Assembly (NCBI GenBank): GCA_023664345.1
Contig: JAMPFQ010000006.1
Span: 1-64,000, forward strand
Reading direction: 5' to 3'
DNA: 64,000 nucleotides
Source: Lachnospiraceae bacterium
Lineage (GTDB): Bacteria; Bacillota; Clostridia; Lachnospirales; Lachnospiraceae
The translations under genes and the position numbers were made by a program. Shown piece by piece: positions 16,841 to 26,438 of this stretch. Below the pieces are notes generated by a model, which worked only from the letters and a program-made list of their open reading frames with translations, did no database searches and was not told the origin of the DNA. Numbering within the stretch: position 1 is the stretch's first letter; every line of letters starts with the position of its first letter.

Positions 16841-18058
16841 TCATGTTTCCGGATCCTGTTCCGTCTCTAAATCAGCATACTTGATCCCAGGATCCAGGTA
16901 TTCCACTTCCATATCGTAATCCAGTTCATTGACCTCCAGGTCATATTCCTGATCATTGACCCTCCTGAATTCCAGTCTCTGCGTGTTTTTGCCCTCCCGC
17001 TCACGGGCATCGATATCCTTCCTGACCTGCTGCCAGGCTCCCTCTTCCTTTTCTTCCGGGATCGTCTCAAATTCGAACAGGAATCTCTCCGGTCCGTCCG
17101 GATCGCCATCCGATCCCTGCCGCTCACTCCTTATGGCATTCCATATCTTCACGATGATGAAAGCCAGCACGATAGCCGCCATGAAGAACACCACAAGAGA
17201 AAGGAATCTCCAGAGCATCCTGGCCCGGTCATTCTCGATCGCTTCCTGTCGGGAATGCTCATAGATGGACTCTGCCGTTGAAATGTTGTGTTCGGTCTCC
17301 GTCCTGCCCGCCCCGTCCGCGGCGCTGTCGGTATCATGATCCGATCGGCTGGCGCTTTCTGCGATATCAGGGGTTCCCGACGCCTGACCCGCGTCCGCGT
17401 CCGTCCCGCCTGTGTCCGGCTGATCCGTCCCGACCGCTCCCGGGCCGTTCAGCATTTCCTCGAAAGAGACCCCTGTCACATCCTCTCCGCTGATGCTCAC
17501 AGGCGCATAGGCAAACTCCGTGATCGTAAAAGCTTCTCTCCCATCCGCCGTATAAGCCTCCGCTGATGTGAACGCGATGCCGGCCTCTCCGCCGCCCACA
17601 GCCCTGAAATACAGGAATACCTTGACCTCATTTCCCGTGCCGGTCCCATCCAGAGCCAGCATGCCATCCTCCTCTGAATCCGCCCCGGAAACGTACTCCA
17701 TGCGCGCATTGTCATAGCAAAGTTCCAGGTGGTAGTCTCCGATCGCCTCTTCTGCCCTGATGTATATGCCTATCGGAAACTCTCCCCCTCCCGTTTCCTC
17801 CGTATACGCAGCCGATCCGAATGCCGTCACCGCGTCAGCCGCGTATACCTGTGCCGGACATGCACAGGCCATTATTAAAGTCAATAACCCCGCTGCAAGC
17901 AACGAGGCATGGGATTTGAAGCGCTGCAAGCAGCGGGGTATTGACCCTCGCGGCATTCGCCAAATGCCCATGCAAGCATGGCCGTTTGGCTCATTGCTCG
18001 CGGGAATGAATCCATATAAAAAGATACGCCATCCGCGTTTTATGATCCTCCGCATCAT
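16841..18058 (-). CDS. Surface protein with a cohesin-like domain, signal peptide interrupted by a repeat
   Basis: Read from the ATG at 18058 (MMRRIIKRGW), chosen because AAAGGA lies 6 bases upstream. The frame also has a GTG at 18073 overlapping the LCP stop codon. The N-terminus looks like a signal peptide cut in two: RRIIKRGWRIFLYG and LLTLIMACACPAQVYA are separated by ~42 residues encoded by repeat R2. A beta-rich domain of ~150 residues follows (IGDYHLELCYDNARMEYVSG ... VKVFLYFRAV), similar to cohesin-type domains. Then come an acidic low-complexity linker, a membrane helix (FLSLVVFFMAAIVLAFIIV) and a cytoplasmic, Glu/Asp-rich tail. It is probably an extracellular binding protein anchored by the helix. 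Confidence 0.7.
   Translation of the reverse strand: MMRRIIKRGWRIFLYGFIPASNEPNGHACMGIWRMPRGSIPRCLQRFKSHASLLAAGLLTLIMACACPAQVYAADAVTAFGSAAYTEETGGGEFPIGIYIRAEEAIGDYHLELCYDNARMEYVSGADSEEDGMLALDGTGTGNEVKVFLYFRAVGGGEAGIAFTSAEAYTADGREAFTITEFAYAPVSISGEDVTGVSFEEMLNGPGAVGTDQPDTGGTDADAGQASGTPDIAESASRSDHDTDSAADGAGRTETEHNISTAESIYEHSRQEAIENDRARMLWRFLSLVVFFMAAIVLAFIIVKIWNAIRSERQGSDGDPDGPERFLFEFETIPEEKEEGAWQQVRKDIDAREREGKNTQRLEFRRVNDQEYDLEVNELDYDMEVEYLDPGIKYADLETEQDPET
17880..18010. repeat. Dispersed hairpin repeat, copy R2, inside a coding sequence
   Basis: It matches R1 in its arms: CCCTCGCGGCATTCGCC on one side and TTGGCTCATTGC plus GCGGGAAT on the other. The hairpin between them (17961-17990, ATGCCCATGC/GCATGGCCGT) is different. 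It lies wholly inside the signal-peptide region of the cohesin-like gene and keeps the frame open through about 43 codons. Confidence 0.8.
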
Positions 18059-18069
18059 CTGCTGTCCTT

Positions 18070-19152
18070 TCACTCTTCGTCCAGATCGACTTTCTCATAA
18101 AAGATCTCGATCATCTGCTCCTTGAGGGCATCCATGTCCGGGTAGAACTCCTCATACATTTCGCCCATGACCGTTTCGCCCTCCATGGTATAGATCTGGT
18201 CTCCGGAAAACCGATACCCCGTCAGTTCGGATGCCAGATAAGCCATCTCATCCACGGTGATATCCGTGACCGTATACCCTTTTACTTTGTTGTACAGTGT
18301 GATCGGCATCGTGATGTCCTGCTTTGTGGCAGCGATCGCTTTCGCCACGAAGGACGTCAGGTAGGTCTTCTGCCGTCTGGTACGGAGCCGGGCGCTCTCG
18401 TATACAGTGATGTCACGCCATTTCACAAAAGTGATGGCGTCATTCCCTTTCAGCAGCACCGTATCGCCGGTATGCCAGTCTTTCCGGGCGCCGGCCACAT
18501 CCTCCGGAATGACCACCTCTATCCCGCCCACCGCGTCATTGATGTATGGGATCGCCTCATAATTGACCGAGATATAGCCATGGACGGGCAGATCAAAGAA
18601 CAGTTCCGACACTCTGTCCCTGGTCATTTCACAGCTTTTAGCCCCGCCATCCCCGAAAGCGTGCTGCACGGTAAGCTGCGCTGTGGTGACCACATCCGTC
18701 CCACCGTCCCCGACTCCCACCATGATGATGTCCGTCATTGTGTTCCGATCGACCGCAAATATGCTGATCGTTTCCTCATGTGGATCTATGATAAGGAGAA
18801 ATATGGCATCGCTCTGGCCCCCGCTCGTCAGGTCCCTGTTCGCTTCCGCTTCTCCCATTTTGTCTATTCCCATCACCAGGAATGTCATGATATCCTCATT
18901 ATAAGCATACACATCCCCGTTATACCTTACCCAGCCTTCCTGCCACACATAGCTGCTGTCCTGGACAGGCTCCGGATCATCCATGACCATATCCGGGCCT
19001 TTGGAATTCGCGTTATCCCGCAGCCGGTTCCTCCCCGAATACATCATGATCCTTGCGCCCGCGTATACCAGCGCAAGGAACACGGCGATCACCGCCAGTA
19101 TGCGGAGAAACAGCCTGCGCGTCCTTCCTCTCTTATCCTGCTTTTTCTTCAA
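18070..19152 (-). CDS. LytR-CpsA-Psr (LCP) family cell-wall ligase
   Basis: LCP enzymes transfer wall teichoic acid or capsular polymer from undecaprenyl carriers to peptidoglycan outside the membrane. This 360-residue protein has a basic start, a membrane anchor (ILAVIAVFLALVYAGARI), then the LCP core with DRNTMTDI, the Arg-rich RLRTRRQKTYLTSF stretch, and an MTRDRVSELFFDLPVHGYI region. All are family hallmarks. It overlaps the next gene and lies about 1.8 kb from the capsule locus, so it may attach the capsule to the wall. Confidence 0.9.
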   Translation of the reverse strand: MKKKQDKRGRTRRLFLRILAVIAVFLALVYAGARIMMYSGRNRLRDNANSKGPDMVMDDPEPVQDSSYVWQEGWVRYNGDVYAYNEDIMTFLVMGIDKMGEAEANRDLTSGGQSDAIFLLIIDPHEETISIFAVDRNTMTDIIMVGVGDGGTDVVTTAQLTVQHAFGDGGAKSCEMTRDRVSELFFDLPVHGYISVNYEAIPYINDAVGGIEVVIPEDVAGARKDWHTGDTVLLKGNDAITFVKWRDITVYESARLRTRRQKTYLTSFVAKAIAATKQDITMPITLYNKVKGYTVTDITVDEMAYLASELTGYRFSGDQIYTMEGETVMGEMYEEFYPDMDALKEQMIEIFYEKVDLDEE

Positions 19153-19279
19153 TGTCTCTCACTCCAAATAAGAATGCATGTCTCAATACATCAGTGCTTG
19201 AAAAAGTTCGTGCCACACGCTTTTATGCAGAACTTTTTCAGTAATCAATCATGCATGATCGATCTATGGCTCCGTTGGT

Positions 19280-19948
19280 TCAGCTTCTGGCAAATCTGCC
19301 GCCGCAGACCGCAGCGCCAGCGATGCCTGCTGCAGCGATCATAAGAATGACCGCCATATTGGCCTCACCGGTCTTGGGCGCGGTCGCGTTCAGGACAACA
19401 GCCACAGGTGAATAGGAGCTCATGGTGAACGTCACAGTACCATTACCAACAGCGGAAACAGGCAGTACTTCCCATTCCGTGCTGCTCTTCAGGTGGAGCA
19501 CCGTTACGGACTGGCCCGCAACAAGGCTGGGAACTCCCAGCGTGAATGTTGCAGTGCCTGTGCCTTCGGGCACGCTGATATCCACCATTGTGGCGATAAC
19601 AGCATTAGCGCCTACCTTGTCATATGCAGCAGCTATCATGGAAACAGCCGCCTTGTTCCCTACAGGAGCGATGGACGCTCCGGAAACAGATGTGGAAAGG
19701 GTGGTATTGCTGACATAACCCGACAGCACTTCAGGAGTGACTGCCTGGCCGGATGCCGTCTTTACCAGCACTTCCGTGGAACTTGTAGTGTCTGCGGAAC
19801 TGGATGAATCATCCGCAGCTTCCGCAGCGCTCGCTGTGTTGCTGCTCGCTGTGCCGCTTCCGGTAGGGCTGCTGGCTGCAAATGCAGTCATGCTCATGCC
19901 GAAAGTCAATACAGCCGCGCATGCGAAAGCTAAAAATCTCTTTTTCAT
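19280..19948 (-). CDS. Secreted protein with a PKTGE-type sortase signal
   Basis: The start at 19948 (MKKRFLAFACAAVLTFGMSM) gives a clean signal peptide ending AFA. A Ser/Thr/Ala-rich stretch follows, then a beta-rich domain (ATFTLGVPSLVAGQSVTVLH). The C-terminus has PKTGEAN, a hydrophobic segment (MAVILMIAAAGIAGAAVCGG) and a basic end (RFARS), the layout of a cell-wall sorting signal. The sortase gene lies immediately upstream, so this is its likely substrate. The function of the exposed domain is unknown. Confidence 0.75.
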   Translation of the reverse strand: MKKRFLAFACAAVLTFGMSMTAFAASSPTGSGTASSNTASAAEAADDSSSSADTTSSTEVLVKTASGQAVTPEVLSGYVSNTTLSTSVSGASIAPVGNKAAVSMIAAAYDKVGANAVIATMVDISVPEGTGTATFTLGVPSLVAGQSVTVLHLKSSTEWEVLPVSAVGNGTVTFTMSSYSPVAVVLNATAPKTGEANMAVILMIAAAGIAGAAVCGGRFARS

Positions 19949-20028
19949 TTGACCTCTCCTCCTTTCAAAGGATACCTTTGCGTGTGGCACTCGCTTCTAT
20001 ATCAACCGGTCTCCCGGAAGATACCATG

Positions 20029-20955
20029 TTAATGCTGATCCGCGGCGGCGACCGATCCCTGATCTCTTCCGTCCGCCACTAATACGGCGGCAACCAGATA
20101 TCTTTTATCCGCCTGGTTTGTGATGCAGGTGGACAGCGTCAGGATTCTGCTGTCCGCCGTCACCTCCACATCCCTGTTGAAGTTGTCGTTCATCCCCTCC
20201 AGGGAAAAAATGTTATCTATGTATAACTCCCTCAGGCTCTCCTGAGACAGGTCAAAACCCATCAGGAGATGCACGTTGGAAAAGGCATAGGCCGCAAAGA
20301 CCTGATACACCAGAGGGCCTTCCTCCGTATAGATATACACATACGGATGTTCCTCAAAAAAGACCGGATCCTCATAATAATGGAGGTTCGCGAACATGGT
20401 CCCCGCTTTCATGTTATGCCCATACAGCACCGTATTGAAATCGCTGAAATCTTTAGCGTTGAGGAACTGGCTGTATATACACCCGGGATACCCTTTGGAA
20501 CCGTCCAGGTTGTAGTCCAGGTAATAGTCCAGCTCCGTGGGATGCTGGAGCACGGGATAATCCACGTTTGTATCCGGGATCGTGATCCAGGCGTATATGT
20601 CCTCATTGGTCTCATGCAGCACATCGAAATCAATCCCTTTCTCCGGGATCTCAAAGCTGCTGGCATCTGCCAGCGCTTCCCCGTCCTGCGTTTCCCGGCC
20701 CGGTGCAGCCGCATCCTGATCTCCGGCGGTATCAGCCGACGGCAAAGGTACGGATGTGGGCATCGGCGCCGGTGTCTGTGCCGCCGCCATGGATCCCAGC
20801 AGCGCCTCGTACTCCTCCTGCTGCTTTCTGACCTGTCCGTTGTGGTAAACAAGATATCCCAGGGCCGCCACCGCAGCCAGCGCGAACAGGACCGCCAGGA
20901 CAAGATATATCAGTTTCTTCTTTTTTCCGTTTTCATGCTCCGGTATGTTGCTCAT
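20029..20955 (-). CDS. Class B sortase
   Basis: Sortases cut a sorting signal and join the protein to the cell wall. This 308-residue protein has an N-terminal membrane anchor (LIYLVLAVLFALAAVAALGYLVY), a Pro/Ala-rich linker, and the catalytic domain. The catalytic His is in YGHNMKAGTMFANL and the Cys in LTLSTC, with an Arg soon after in the ADKRYLVAA region. The length and the loop between the His and the Cys fit class B better than A. The neighbouring PKTGE protein is a probable substrate. Confidence 0.9.
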   Translation of the reverse strand: MSNIPEHENGKKKKLIYLVLAVLFALAAVAALGYLVYHNGQVRKQQEEYEALLGSMAAAQTPAPMPTSVPLPSADTAGDQDAAAPGRETQDGEALADASSFEIPEKGIDFDVLHETNEDIYAWITIPDTNVDYPVLQHPTELDYYLDYNLDGSKGYPGCIYSQFLNAKDFSDFNTVLYGHNMKAGTMFANLHYYEDPVFFEEHPYVYIYTEEGPLVYQVFAAYAFSNVHLLMGFDLSQESLRELYIDNIFSLEGMNDNFNRDVEVTADSRILTLSTCITNQADKRYLVAAVLVADGRDQGSVAAADQH

Positions 20956-20998
20956 TTTCTTTTACCTGACCGCAGGACTCCTGCGGCTCCTTTCCTGT

Positions 20999-22195
20999 CT
21001 AGTCCACTGTATACAGATCCCTCGTATACACCTTGTCTGTCACATCCGACAGTTCATCACTCTTTCTGTTTGATACGATGATCCCGGATCTTTCCTTAAA
21101 TTCCTCCAGATCATGTATCACCTCATAGCCCGCGAACTCATCCGCCGTGATAGCAGGTTCGTAGACAATGAGTTCCATATCCGGGCCGTCCAGTCTTGCC
21201 ATGATTCCCTGAATGGCGGACTGTCTGAAATTATCAGAATCTGTTTTCATGGTGAGGCGGTATATGCCCACCGTCCTGCAGCCCGTTTCTTCCAGTCGTT
21301 TCCTGATATGGTCCGCGATGAAATCCATCCTTGTGTCATTGGCCCTGACAATCGCCCCCATCATCTCATTGGGAACCTCCGCAAAGTTGGCCAGCAGCTG
21401 CTTTGTATCCTTGGGCAGGCAGTACCCGCCATAGCCGAAGGACGGATTATTGTAATAATCACCAATCCTGGGATCCAGGCACATGCCATGGATGATCTTC
21501 CCCGGATCCAGTCCATAATTCTCCGCATAACTGTCCAGTTCGTTAAAATACGATACTCTCATGGCCAGATAGGTATTTGCGAAAAGCTTCACCGCTTCCG
21601 CTTCCGTCGGTTCCATGATGACAGCCTCGATATCCTCCTTGACCGCGCCCTCTTTCAGCAGTCCCACAAATCGCTGCGCCGCCGCGTATGTACCCGGGAC
21701 ATCCTCTCTCGCCCCGACGATGATCCTCGACGGATACAGGTTGTCGTATAGCGCCCGTCCCTCCCTTAAGAATTCCGGTGAGAACAGGATTCTGTCCGTC
21801 GCGTATCTTTCCTGTACCTGAAGGGTATATCCCACAGGAACCGTGGACTTTATGACCATATACGCCCCCGGATTCACCCGCAGCACCTGTTCCATGACGG
21901 ATTCCACGGATGAGGTGTCAAAATGGTTCTTCTCCGGGTCATAATTGGTGGGGGTCGAAATGACCACCATATCCGCATCCCTGTATGCCCTGTCCCCGTC
22001 TGTGGTCGCGGTCAGATGCAGATTGTGATGCCCTAAATATTCTTCCAATTCTTTATCCCGTAAAGGCGAGATGCCATGATTGATCATTTCCACCTTTTCT
22101 TCCATGATATCCACCGCATATACTTCATGGTGCTGTGACAGTAAGACCGCAATCGATAATCCTACGTATCCTGCGCCAGCTATCGCTATCTTCAT
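20999..22195 (-). CDS. ugd: UDP-glucose/nucleotide-sugar 6-dehydrogenase
   Basis: It oxidises a UDP-hexose to a UDP-hexuronate with two NAD+, feeding acidic sugars into the capsule. The 398-residue protein has the Rossmann motif GAGYVGLS at residues 7-14, the STVPVGYT motif, the catalytic-cysteine loop GYGGYCLPKDTKQL, and a C-terminal UDP-binding domain. UDP-glucose is the likely substrate because a UDP-glucuronate decarboxylase gene precedes it by 17 bases. It is the last recognisable gene of the capsule locus. Confidence 0.9.
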   Translation of the reverse strand: MKIAIAGAGYVGLSIAVLLSQHHEVYAVDIMEEKVEMINHGISPLRDKELEEYLGHHNLHLTATTDGDRAYRDADMVVISTPTNYDPEKNHFDTSSVESVMEQVLRVNPGAYMVIKSTVPVGYTLQVQERYATDRILFSPEFLREGRALYDNLYPSRIIVGAREDVPGTYAAAQRFVGLLKEGAVKEDIEAVIMEPTEAEAVKLFANTYLAMRVSYFNELDSYAENYGLDPGKIIHGMCLDPRIGDYYNNPSFGYGGYCLPKDTKQLLANFAEVPNEMMGAIVRANDTRMDFIADHIRKRLEETGCRTVGIYRLTMKTDSDNFRQSAIQGIMARLDGPDMELIVYEPAITADEFAGYEVIHDLEEFKERSGIIVSNRKSDELSDVTDKVYTRDLYTVD

Positions 22196-22211
22196 CCTTG
22201 CACTTAACTCC

Positions 22212-23150
22212 TTATATCATCGTTTTGAAGTAATCTATCGTCTTCATCAGCCCCTCTTCCAGCTTGACGGCCGGTCCCCAGCCCAGTTCTTCCCTGGCCA
22301 GTTCGATCACCGGCCTCCTCTGCGTGGGATCGTCCTGGGGCAGGGGCCTGTGGACAATCCTCGAGCCGGAGCCTGTCAGGCGGATCACCATATCAGCCAG
22401 CTGGAGCATCGTGAACTCCCCGGGGTTCCCCAGATTGACCGGGCCGGTAAGGTCGTCCCGGCTATCCATCATGCGCACCATGCCCTCTATCAGGTCATCC
22501 ACGTAGCAGAAGCTTCTGGTCTGCAGGCCGTCCCCGTATATGGTGATGTCCTCCCCTTTCAGCGCCTGTACGATGAAGTTCGAGACAACCCTTCCGTCAT
22601 CCGGCCTCATGCGCGGCCCGTAAGTATTAAAGATGCGCACCACCTTGATATCCACGCCGTGCTGCCTGTGATAATCGAAGAAGAGCGTCTCAGCCATCCG
22701 CTTCCCCTCGTCATAGCAGGCGCGGATCCCGATGGGGTTCACGCAGCCACGGTAGGACTCCGGCTGGGGATGGACCTCCGGGTCGCCGTACACCTCGCTT
22801 GTACTGGCCTGTAGGATCCTGGCATGGCATCTCTTCGCCAGCCCCAATGTATGTAATGCCCCGAACACGCTGGTCTTGGCCGTCTTGATCGGATCGTACT
22901 GGTAGTGGGGCGGGCTCGCCGGACAGGCAAGGTTATAGACCTGGTCGCACTCCACATAAATGTCTTCCACCACATCATGACGGAGGAACTCGAAACGGGG
23001 GTTGTCCATCAGGTGCTGTATGTTCTCTTTTCGGCCTGTGAACAGATTGTCCAGGCAGACCACCTCATTGCCCTGATCCAGCAGTCTTTCGCAAAGGTGG
23101 GAACCGATGAAGCCGGCGCCGCCTGTTACTAGGATTCGTTTTTGGGTCAT
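22212..23150 (-). CDS. UDP-glucuronate decarboxylase (UDP-xylose synthase type)
   Basis: This extended short-chain dehydrogenase has GGAGFIGSH near the N-terminus and the catalytic YDEGK (Tyr-x3-Lys) with [15 protein letters not shown] before it. The [13 protein letters not shown] segment matches UDP-xylose synthases closely. It would convert the product of the neighbouring dehydrogenase to UDP-xylose. I chose the ATG at 23150 ([11 protein letters not shown]); the frame extends to 23204 with residues unlike the family. About 312 residues is normal. Confidence 0.88.
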   Translation of the reverse strand: MTQKRILVTGGAGFIGSHLCERLLDQGNEVVCLDNLFTGRKENIQHLMDNPRFEFLRHDVVEDIYVECDQVYNLACPASPPHYQYDPIKTAKTSVFGALHTLGLAKRCHARILQASTSEVYGDPEVHPQPESYRGCVNPIGIRACYDEGKRMAETLFFDYHRQHGVDIKVVRIFNTYGPRMRPDDGRVVSNFIVQALKGEDITIYGDGLQTRSFCYVDDLIEGMVRMMDSRDDLTGPVNLGNPGEFTMLQLADMVIRLTGSGSRIVHRPLPQDDPTQRRPVIELAREELGWGPAVKLEEGLMKTIDYFKTMI

Positions 23151-23254
23151 TTTATATTTCCTCCACTTGTTCATTTTACTGATATATAAAACCTGATAGA
23201 TCAAGTTATGATTGTATCTCTCCTACGACCATCCTGTTGGTTTTGGAACTTTCC

Positions 23255-23758
23255 TTATTTTCGCTTTGATCTATCTTCTGCCAGCCATTCAATAAAGTCT
23301 CTTACTGCCCCTTCACCGCCATTTCTATCACTGACATAATCTGCAATAGATACAACTTCTCTAGCCGCATCAGCCGGGCATCCAACAATGCCGCCTGCCT
23401 CTTTAACCTGCTCCATACAGGGAAGATCAATGACGTCATCACCTATGTATGCCACATTTTTGAGGGAATACTGTTTTACATCGGAGCAATAGCCCAATAT
23501 GATTTCGTTCAGACGCTCAATCTTTTTCCGTACTCCCTGATGAATCTCTTTGATTCCTAATTCCTCACACCTGTTTACAAGTATTTTACTGTTTCTTGCC
23601 GTGATGATAATGGGAACAATATCATTTTCCGGCAACAACTCTTTGATTCCATATCCATCTTTTATACTAAACGCCTTGAAGATTTCCCCATCTTCTCCCA
23701 TATATATTTTACCGTCTGTCAATGTCCCATCTACATCCATTACCAAAAAACTAATCAT
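23255..23758 (-). CDS. KdsC-like HAD phosphatase
   Basis: This 167-residue HAD phosphatase without a cap domain has the nucleophile motif MDVDGTLTDG, the Thr in IITARNS, and the final acidic motif YIGDDVIDLPCM. These identify the KdsC subgroup, which removes phosphate from 8- or 9-carbon keto-sugar acids before CMP activation. It lies a few genes from a CMP-sugar synthetase, so it probably acts in that pathway. The exact substrate is unknown. Confidence 0.85.
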   Translation of the reverse strand: MISFLVMDVDGTLTDGKIYMGEDGEIFKAFSIKDGYGIKELLPENDIVPIIITARNSKILVNRCEELGIKEIHQGVRKKIERLNEIILGYCSDVKQYSLKNVAYIGDDVIDLPCMEQVKEAGGIVGCPADAAREVVSIADYVSDRNGGEGAVRDFIEWLAEDRSKRK

Positions 23759-23792
23759 CAGACCTCCCTACAATATAGACCAATTCAATCCT

Positions 23793-25389
23793 TTAACTGA
23801 TAATCCTAACTGCTTCCGACATAATACATGGCTCCAGCCTGGGTATTACTTCCATAGTGTTAAACTCAATCTTGGGAATAAGTTTTGTATCCCACGGCAG
23901 GGTAATATCTATCAAACAGGGATCATTGTCTTCAAACCATTCCTTATACTGATCTAAGGCTTCATAAGACGGCAGGGTTGCCGCTTTGATGTTATAAGCG
24001 TTAGCGATCTTTTCAAAATGCGGGACAGAATATCCACTGAATTCCGTTGTCTGGGCATATCTCCCATTGTAGGACTTTTCCTGTACCTCACTGATCTTCC
24101 CCAATGCATGATTATTAAAAACAATGATTTTGACCGGGAGATTTTCTCTTGCCAAAACCTCCAGTTCCTGAATATTCATTTGCAGGCCGCCGTCGCCAGT
24201 AATGCAAAACACTTTCCCTTTACCCTGATAAATCGAGGCTCCGATCGCGTAGGGAAGACCTACTCCCATAGCGCCATAGCTTCCGCCGATCAAAATACGC
24301 CCCTTTCTTCCCCTCAGTCTAAGCGATTGGGCTGTCCAGCACATTGTCTGCCCGATATCGACTGCAACAATGGGATCTTCCGGCAGCATCTCTCCTAACT
24401 TCTTCACCGCCAGATTTCCTAATTCATCATCCTGTCCTTCCAGATGATCACGCAATTTAAAACACTTTTCCCTCCATTCATGATAATCTGGTATGTTTTC
24501 CTCAAGTATCTTTAGCATAAAATCTGTAGCGTCAACTAAATACTTCTCTTCATCCTTTTTTATCTGGCGGCTCAACTCCGCCTGGTCAATGTCGGCTCTT
24601 ATGAGGGCCGCATTCGGAGCAAACATTTCAGGACGACTGCCTATCTGCCTCAAGCCGAGACGAACACCGACTGCAATTACCAGATCACATTCCGCCATGA
24701 TCATATTTGCTGCACGGTTGCCATAAGTTCCTATAAATCCAATCCTGTCTTTATCCTGAATCATATCAACTGCATTCAGTGATGTAAGTACCGGAATATG
24801 TGTCTTGTCCATAAATCGATAAATAACCTCTGACGCACCTGATTCACGTGCGCCATTACCCAGTAACAATACCGGCTTTTTGGATGTCATATGGAAAATC
24901 AATAACGACGCCTCCTTTCCTGCCGATCATCGCTGCATTATATGCCGTAGAAACAATATCCGGAAAATCTTCCGCAGAGTTCGGCGTTACCGAATATTTT
25001 GTAATATTTCTCGTTATCGAGACAATATCCATTTCCTGAAATCCGTTCTGCCGTATTCCCGAATAACCCTTTCTCTCCTTATTGGGAACATTGCCGCATA
25101 TTCCCATTAATGGGATCCCATCAAACCAGGCATCAGCCAAGCCGCCTAATCCGTTGACAGCGCCCGGCCCCGATGTTGTAAAATAAACACCCATTTTCCC
25201 ACTCAAGCGTGCGAAACCATCTGCCGCATAGGCACATCCCTGTTCATTATAGCATACATGCACTTTGATCTCATTTCTCCTCTTATACAGCGCATCCATA
25301 AATGGCACAATGTATCCTCCTGAATAACCAAATACATCCGTGACATCTTTCTGTATCAGGAAATCAACTAAATATTCCGCGCAGTTCAA
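23793..25389 (-). pseudogene. Thiamine-diphosphate enzyme (acetolactate synthase-like), split by a frameshift
   Basis: Two overlapping frames make one gene. The first (25389-24856, 177 residues) is the pyrimidine-binding domain, with the catalytic Glu in CYNEQGCAYAADGFAR, and ends IDFPYDIQKAGIVTG-stop. The second (starting near 24890, up to 367 residues) has the central domain from KKPVLLLGNGARESGA and the diphosphate-binding domain with the motif GDGGLQMNIQ. The frames cross near 24885-24890, at CCAAAAAG. The usual linker of ~20-30 residues between the domains is missing, so this looks like a small deletion plus a frame change. It is probably inactive unless frameshifting joins the parts. 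Confidence 0.75.
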
Positions 25390-26438
25390 CCTATCTTCCC
25401 CCTATCTCTGCCATATTGGGTGTATATTTCATCCAGATCAGTAAAATCTGTCTTGGAATAATTTGATCCATAACGCTTACGCTTCATACTGTCCAGCCTT
25501 GAAATGATCTCTAAGATCTCACTGCTATTACAGGAAGAAATCTTTTTGAGATGGAAAATATTATCCACATGTGAACCCATCATACCACATATCAGCATCG
25601 GCAGATCATACCCCCACCTGTCAACAGCCTCATTGTCAAGACAGGGACTGATGTATCGTTCGATCGTATCAAAGAGTACACTGATCGAATAATCTTTACC
25701 ATGCCTTGCATTAAGATAAGCCGCCAATACCTCTGTGGACGCATTCCCGGCTCCTCTTCCCATTCCATACAAAGATCCATCCACCACAATATCCCTGTCC
25801 GCGTCCACAGCCATATCGATCATTGTTTCCGCAAGGGCATTGGAAAGCTGCAAATTATTATGGGAGTGAAGTCCGACACGGATGGACTTATCAAGCCTCT
25901 GATCCACCTGTGCGAAAATACTCTTCAAATCCTCCATATACATGGTGCCAAATGTGTCAACTATGGAAAACGCGTATGGTTGAATGCGATTTACTTTTTC
26001 TATCATTTCACATAATTCACCTACTGTATAAGAAGGTGCGTCCATGGGATTGGCAAATATCTTATAACCCTTTGCCTTGGCGCCGGCTACAAATTTCAAT
26101 GCCGCATCCGCTTCATGTTTCGCAAAAGAGATCCTCAGATATTCAAAAGCCTTTCCATCACACCCATCCAGGTTTTCCAATGAATATCGGCTATTATCAC
26201 AAAACCCCGTGAATCGAGCGGCTTCTGCATCAACAGGCAGAAACCTGCGGGCTTCCGTCGAATTCCTGTAAACCAGCGTCTCACCATTTACCGCATCCTG
26301 CAAAAACCCGACCTCAATGATATCAATGCCCGCATTAATAAGTCCCTGCATTACACCACTGACAAATTCCGCTGGTGAATTTTTCTTAAAAAGATATCCA
26401 CCATCCCTGATCGTACAGTCATTGATCTGAATGTTCAT
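25386..26438 (-). CDS. HMGL-like (DRE-TIM) aldolase, 4-hydroxy-2-oxovalerate aldolase type
   Basis: This TIM-barrel metal-dependent aldolase of ~350 residues has the metal/catalytic start DCTIRDGGYLF (a variant of DxTLRDG), the histidine motif VGLHSHNN, and GMGRGAGNAS. Such enzymes join or split 2-oxo acids and aldehydes. I chose the ATG at 26438 because GGGAGGG lies 7 bases upstream. It overlaps the cytidylyltransferase by 20 bases and ends at the TPP-enzyme start, so all three belong to one pathway, possibly building a keto-acid sugar. Confidence 0.8.
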   Translation of the reverse strand: MNIQINDCTIRDGGYLFKKNSPAEFVSGVMQGLINAGIDIIEVGFLQDAVNGETLVYRNSTEARRFLPVDAEAARFTGFCDNSRYSLENLDGCDGKAFEYLRISFAKHEADAALKFVAGAKAKGYKIFANPMDAPSYTVGELCEMIEKVNRIQPYAFSIVDTFGTMYMEDLKSIFAQVDQRLDKSIRVGLHSHNNLQLSNALAETMIDMAVDADRDIVVDGSLYGMGRGAGNASTEVLAAYLNARHGKDYSISVLFDTIERYISPCLDNEAVDRWGYDLPMLICGMMGSHVDNIFHLKKISSCNSSEILEIISRLDSMKRKRYGSNYSKTDFTDLDEIYTQYGRDRGKIG

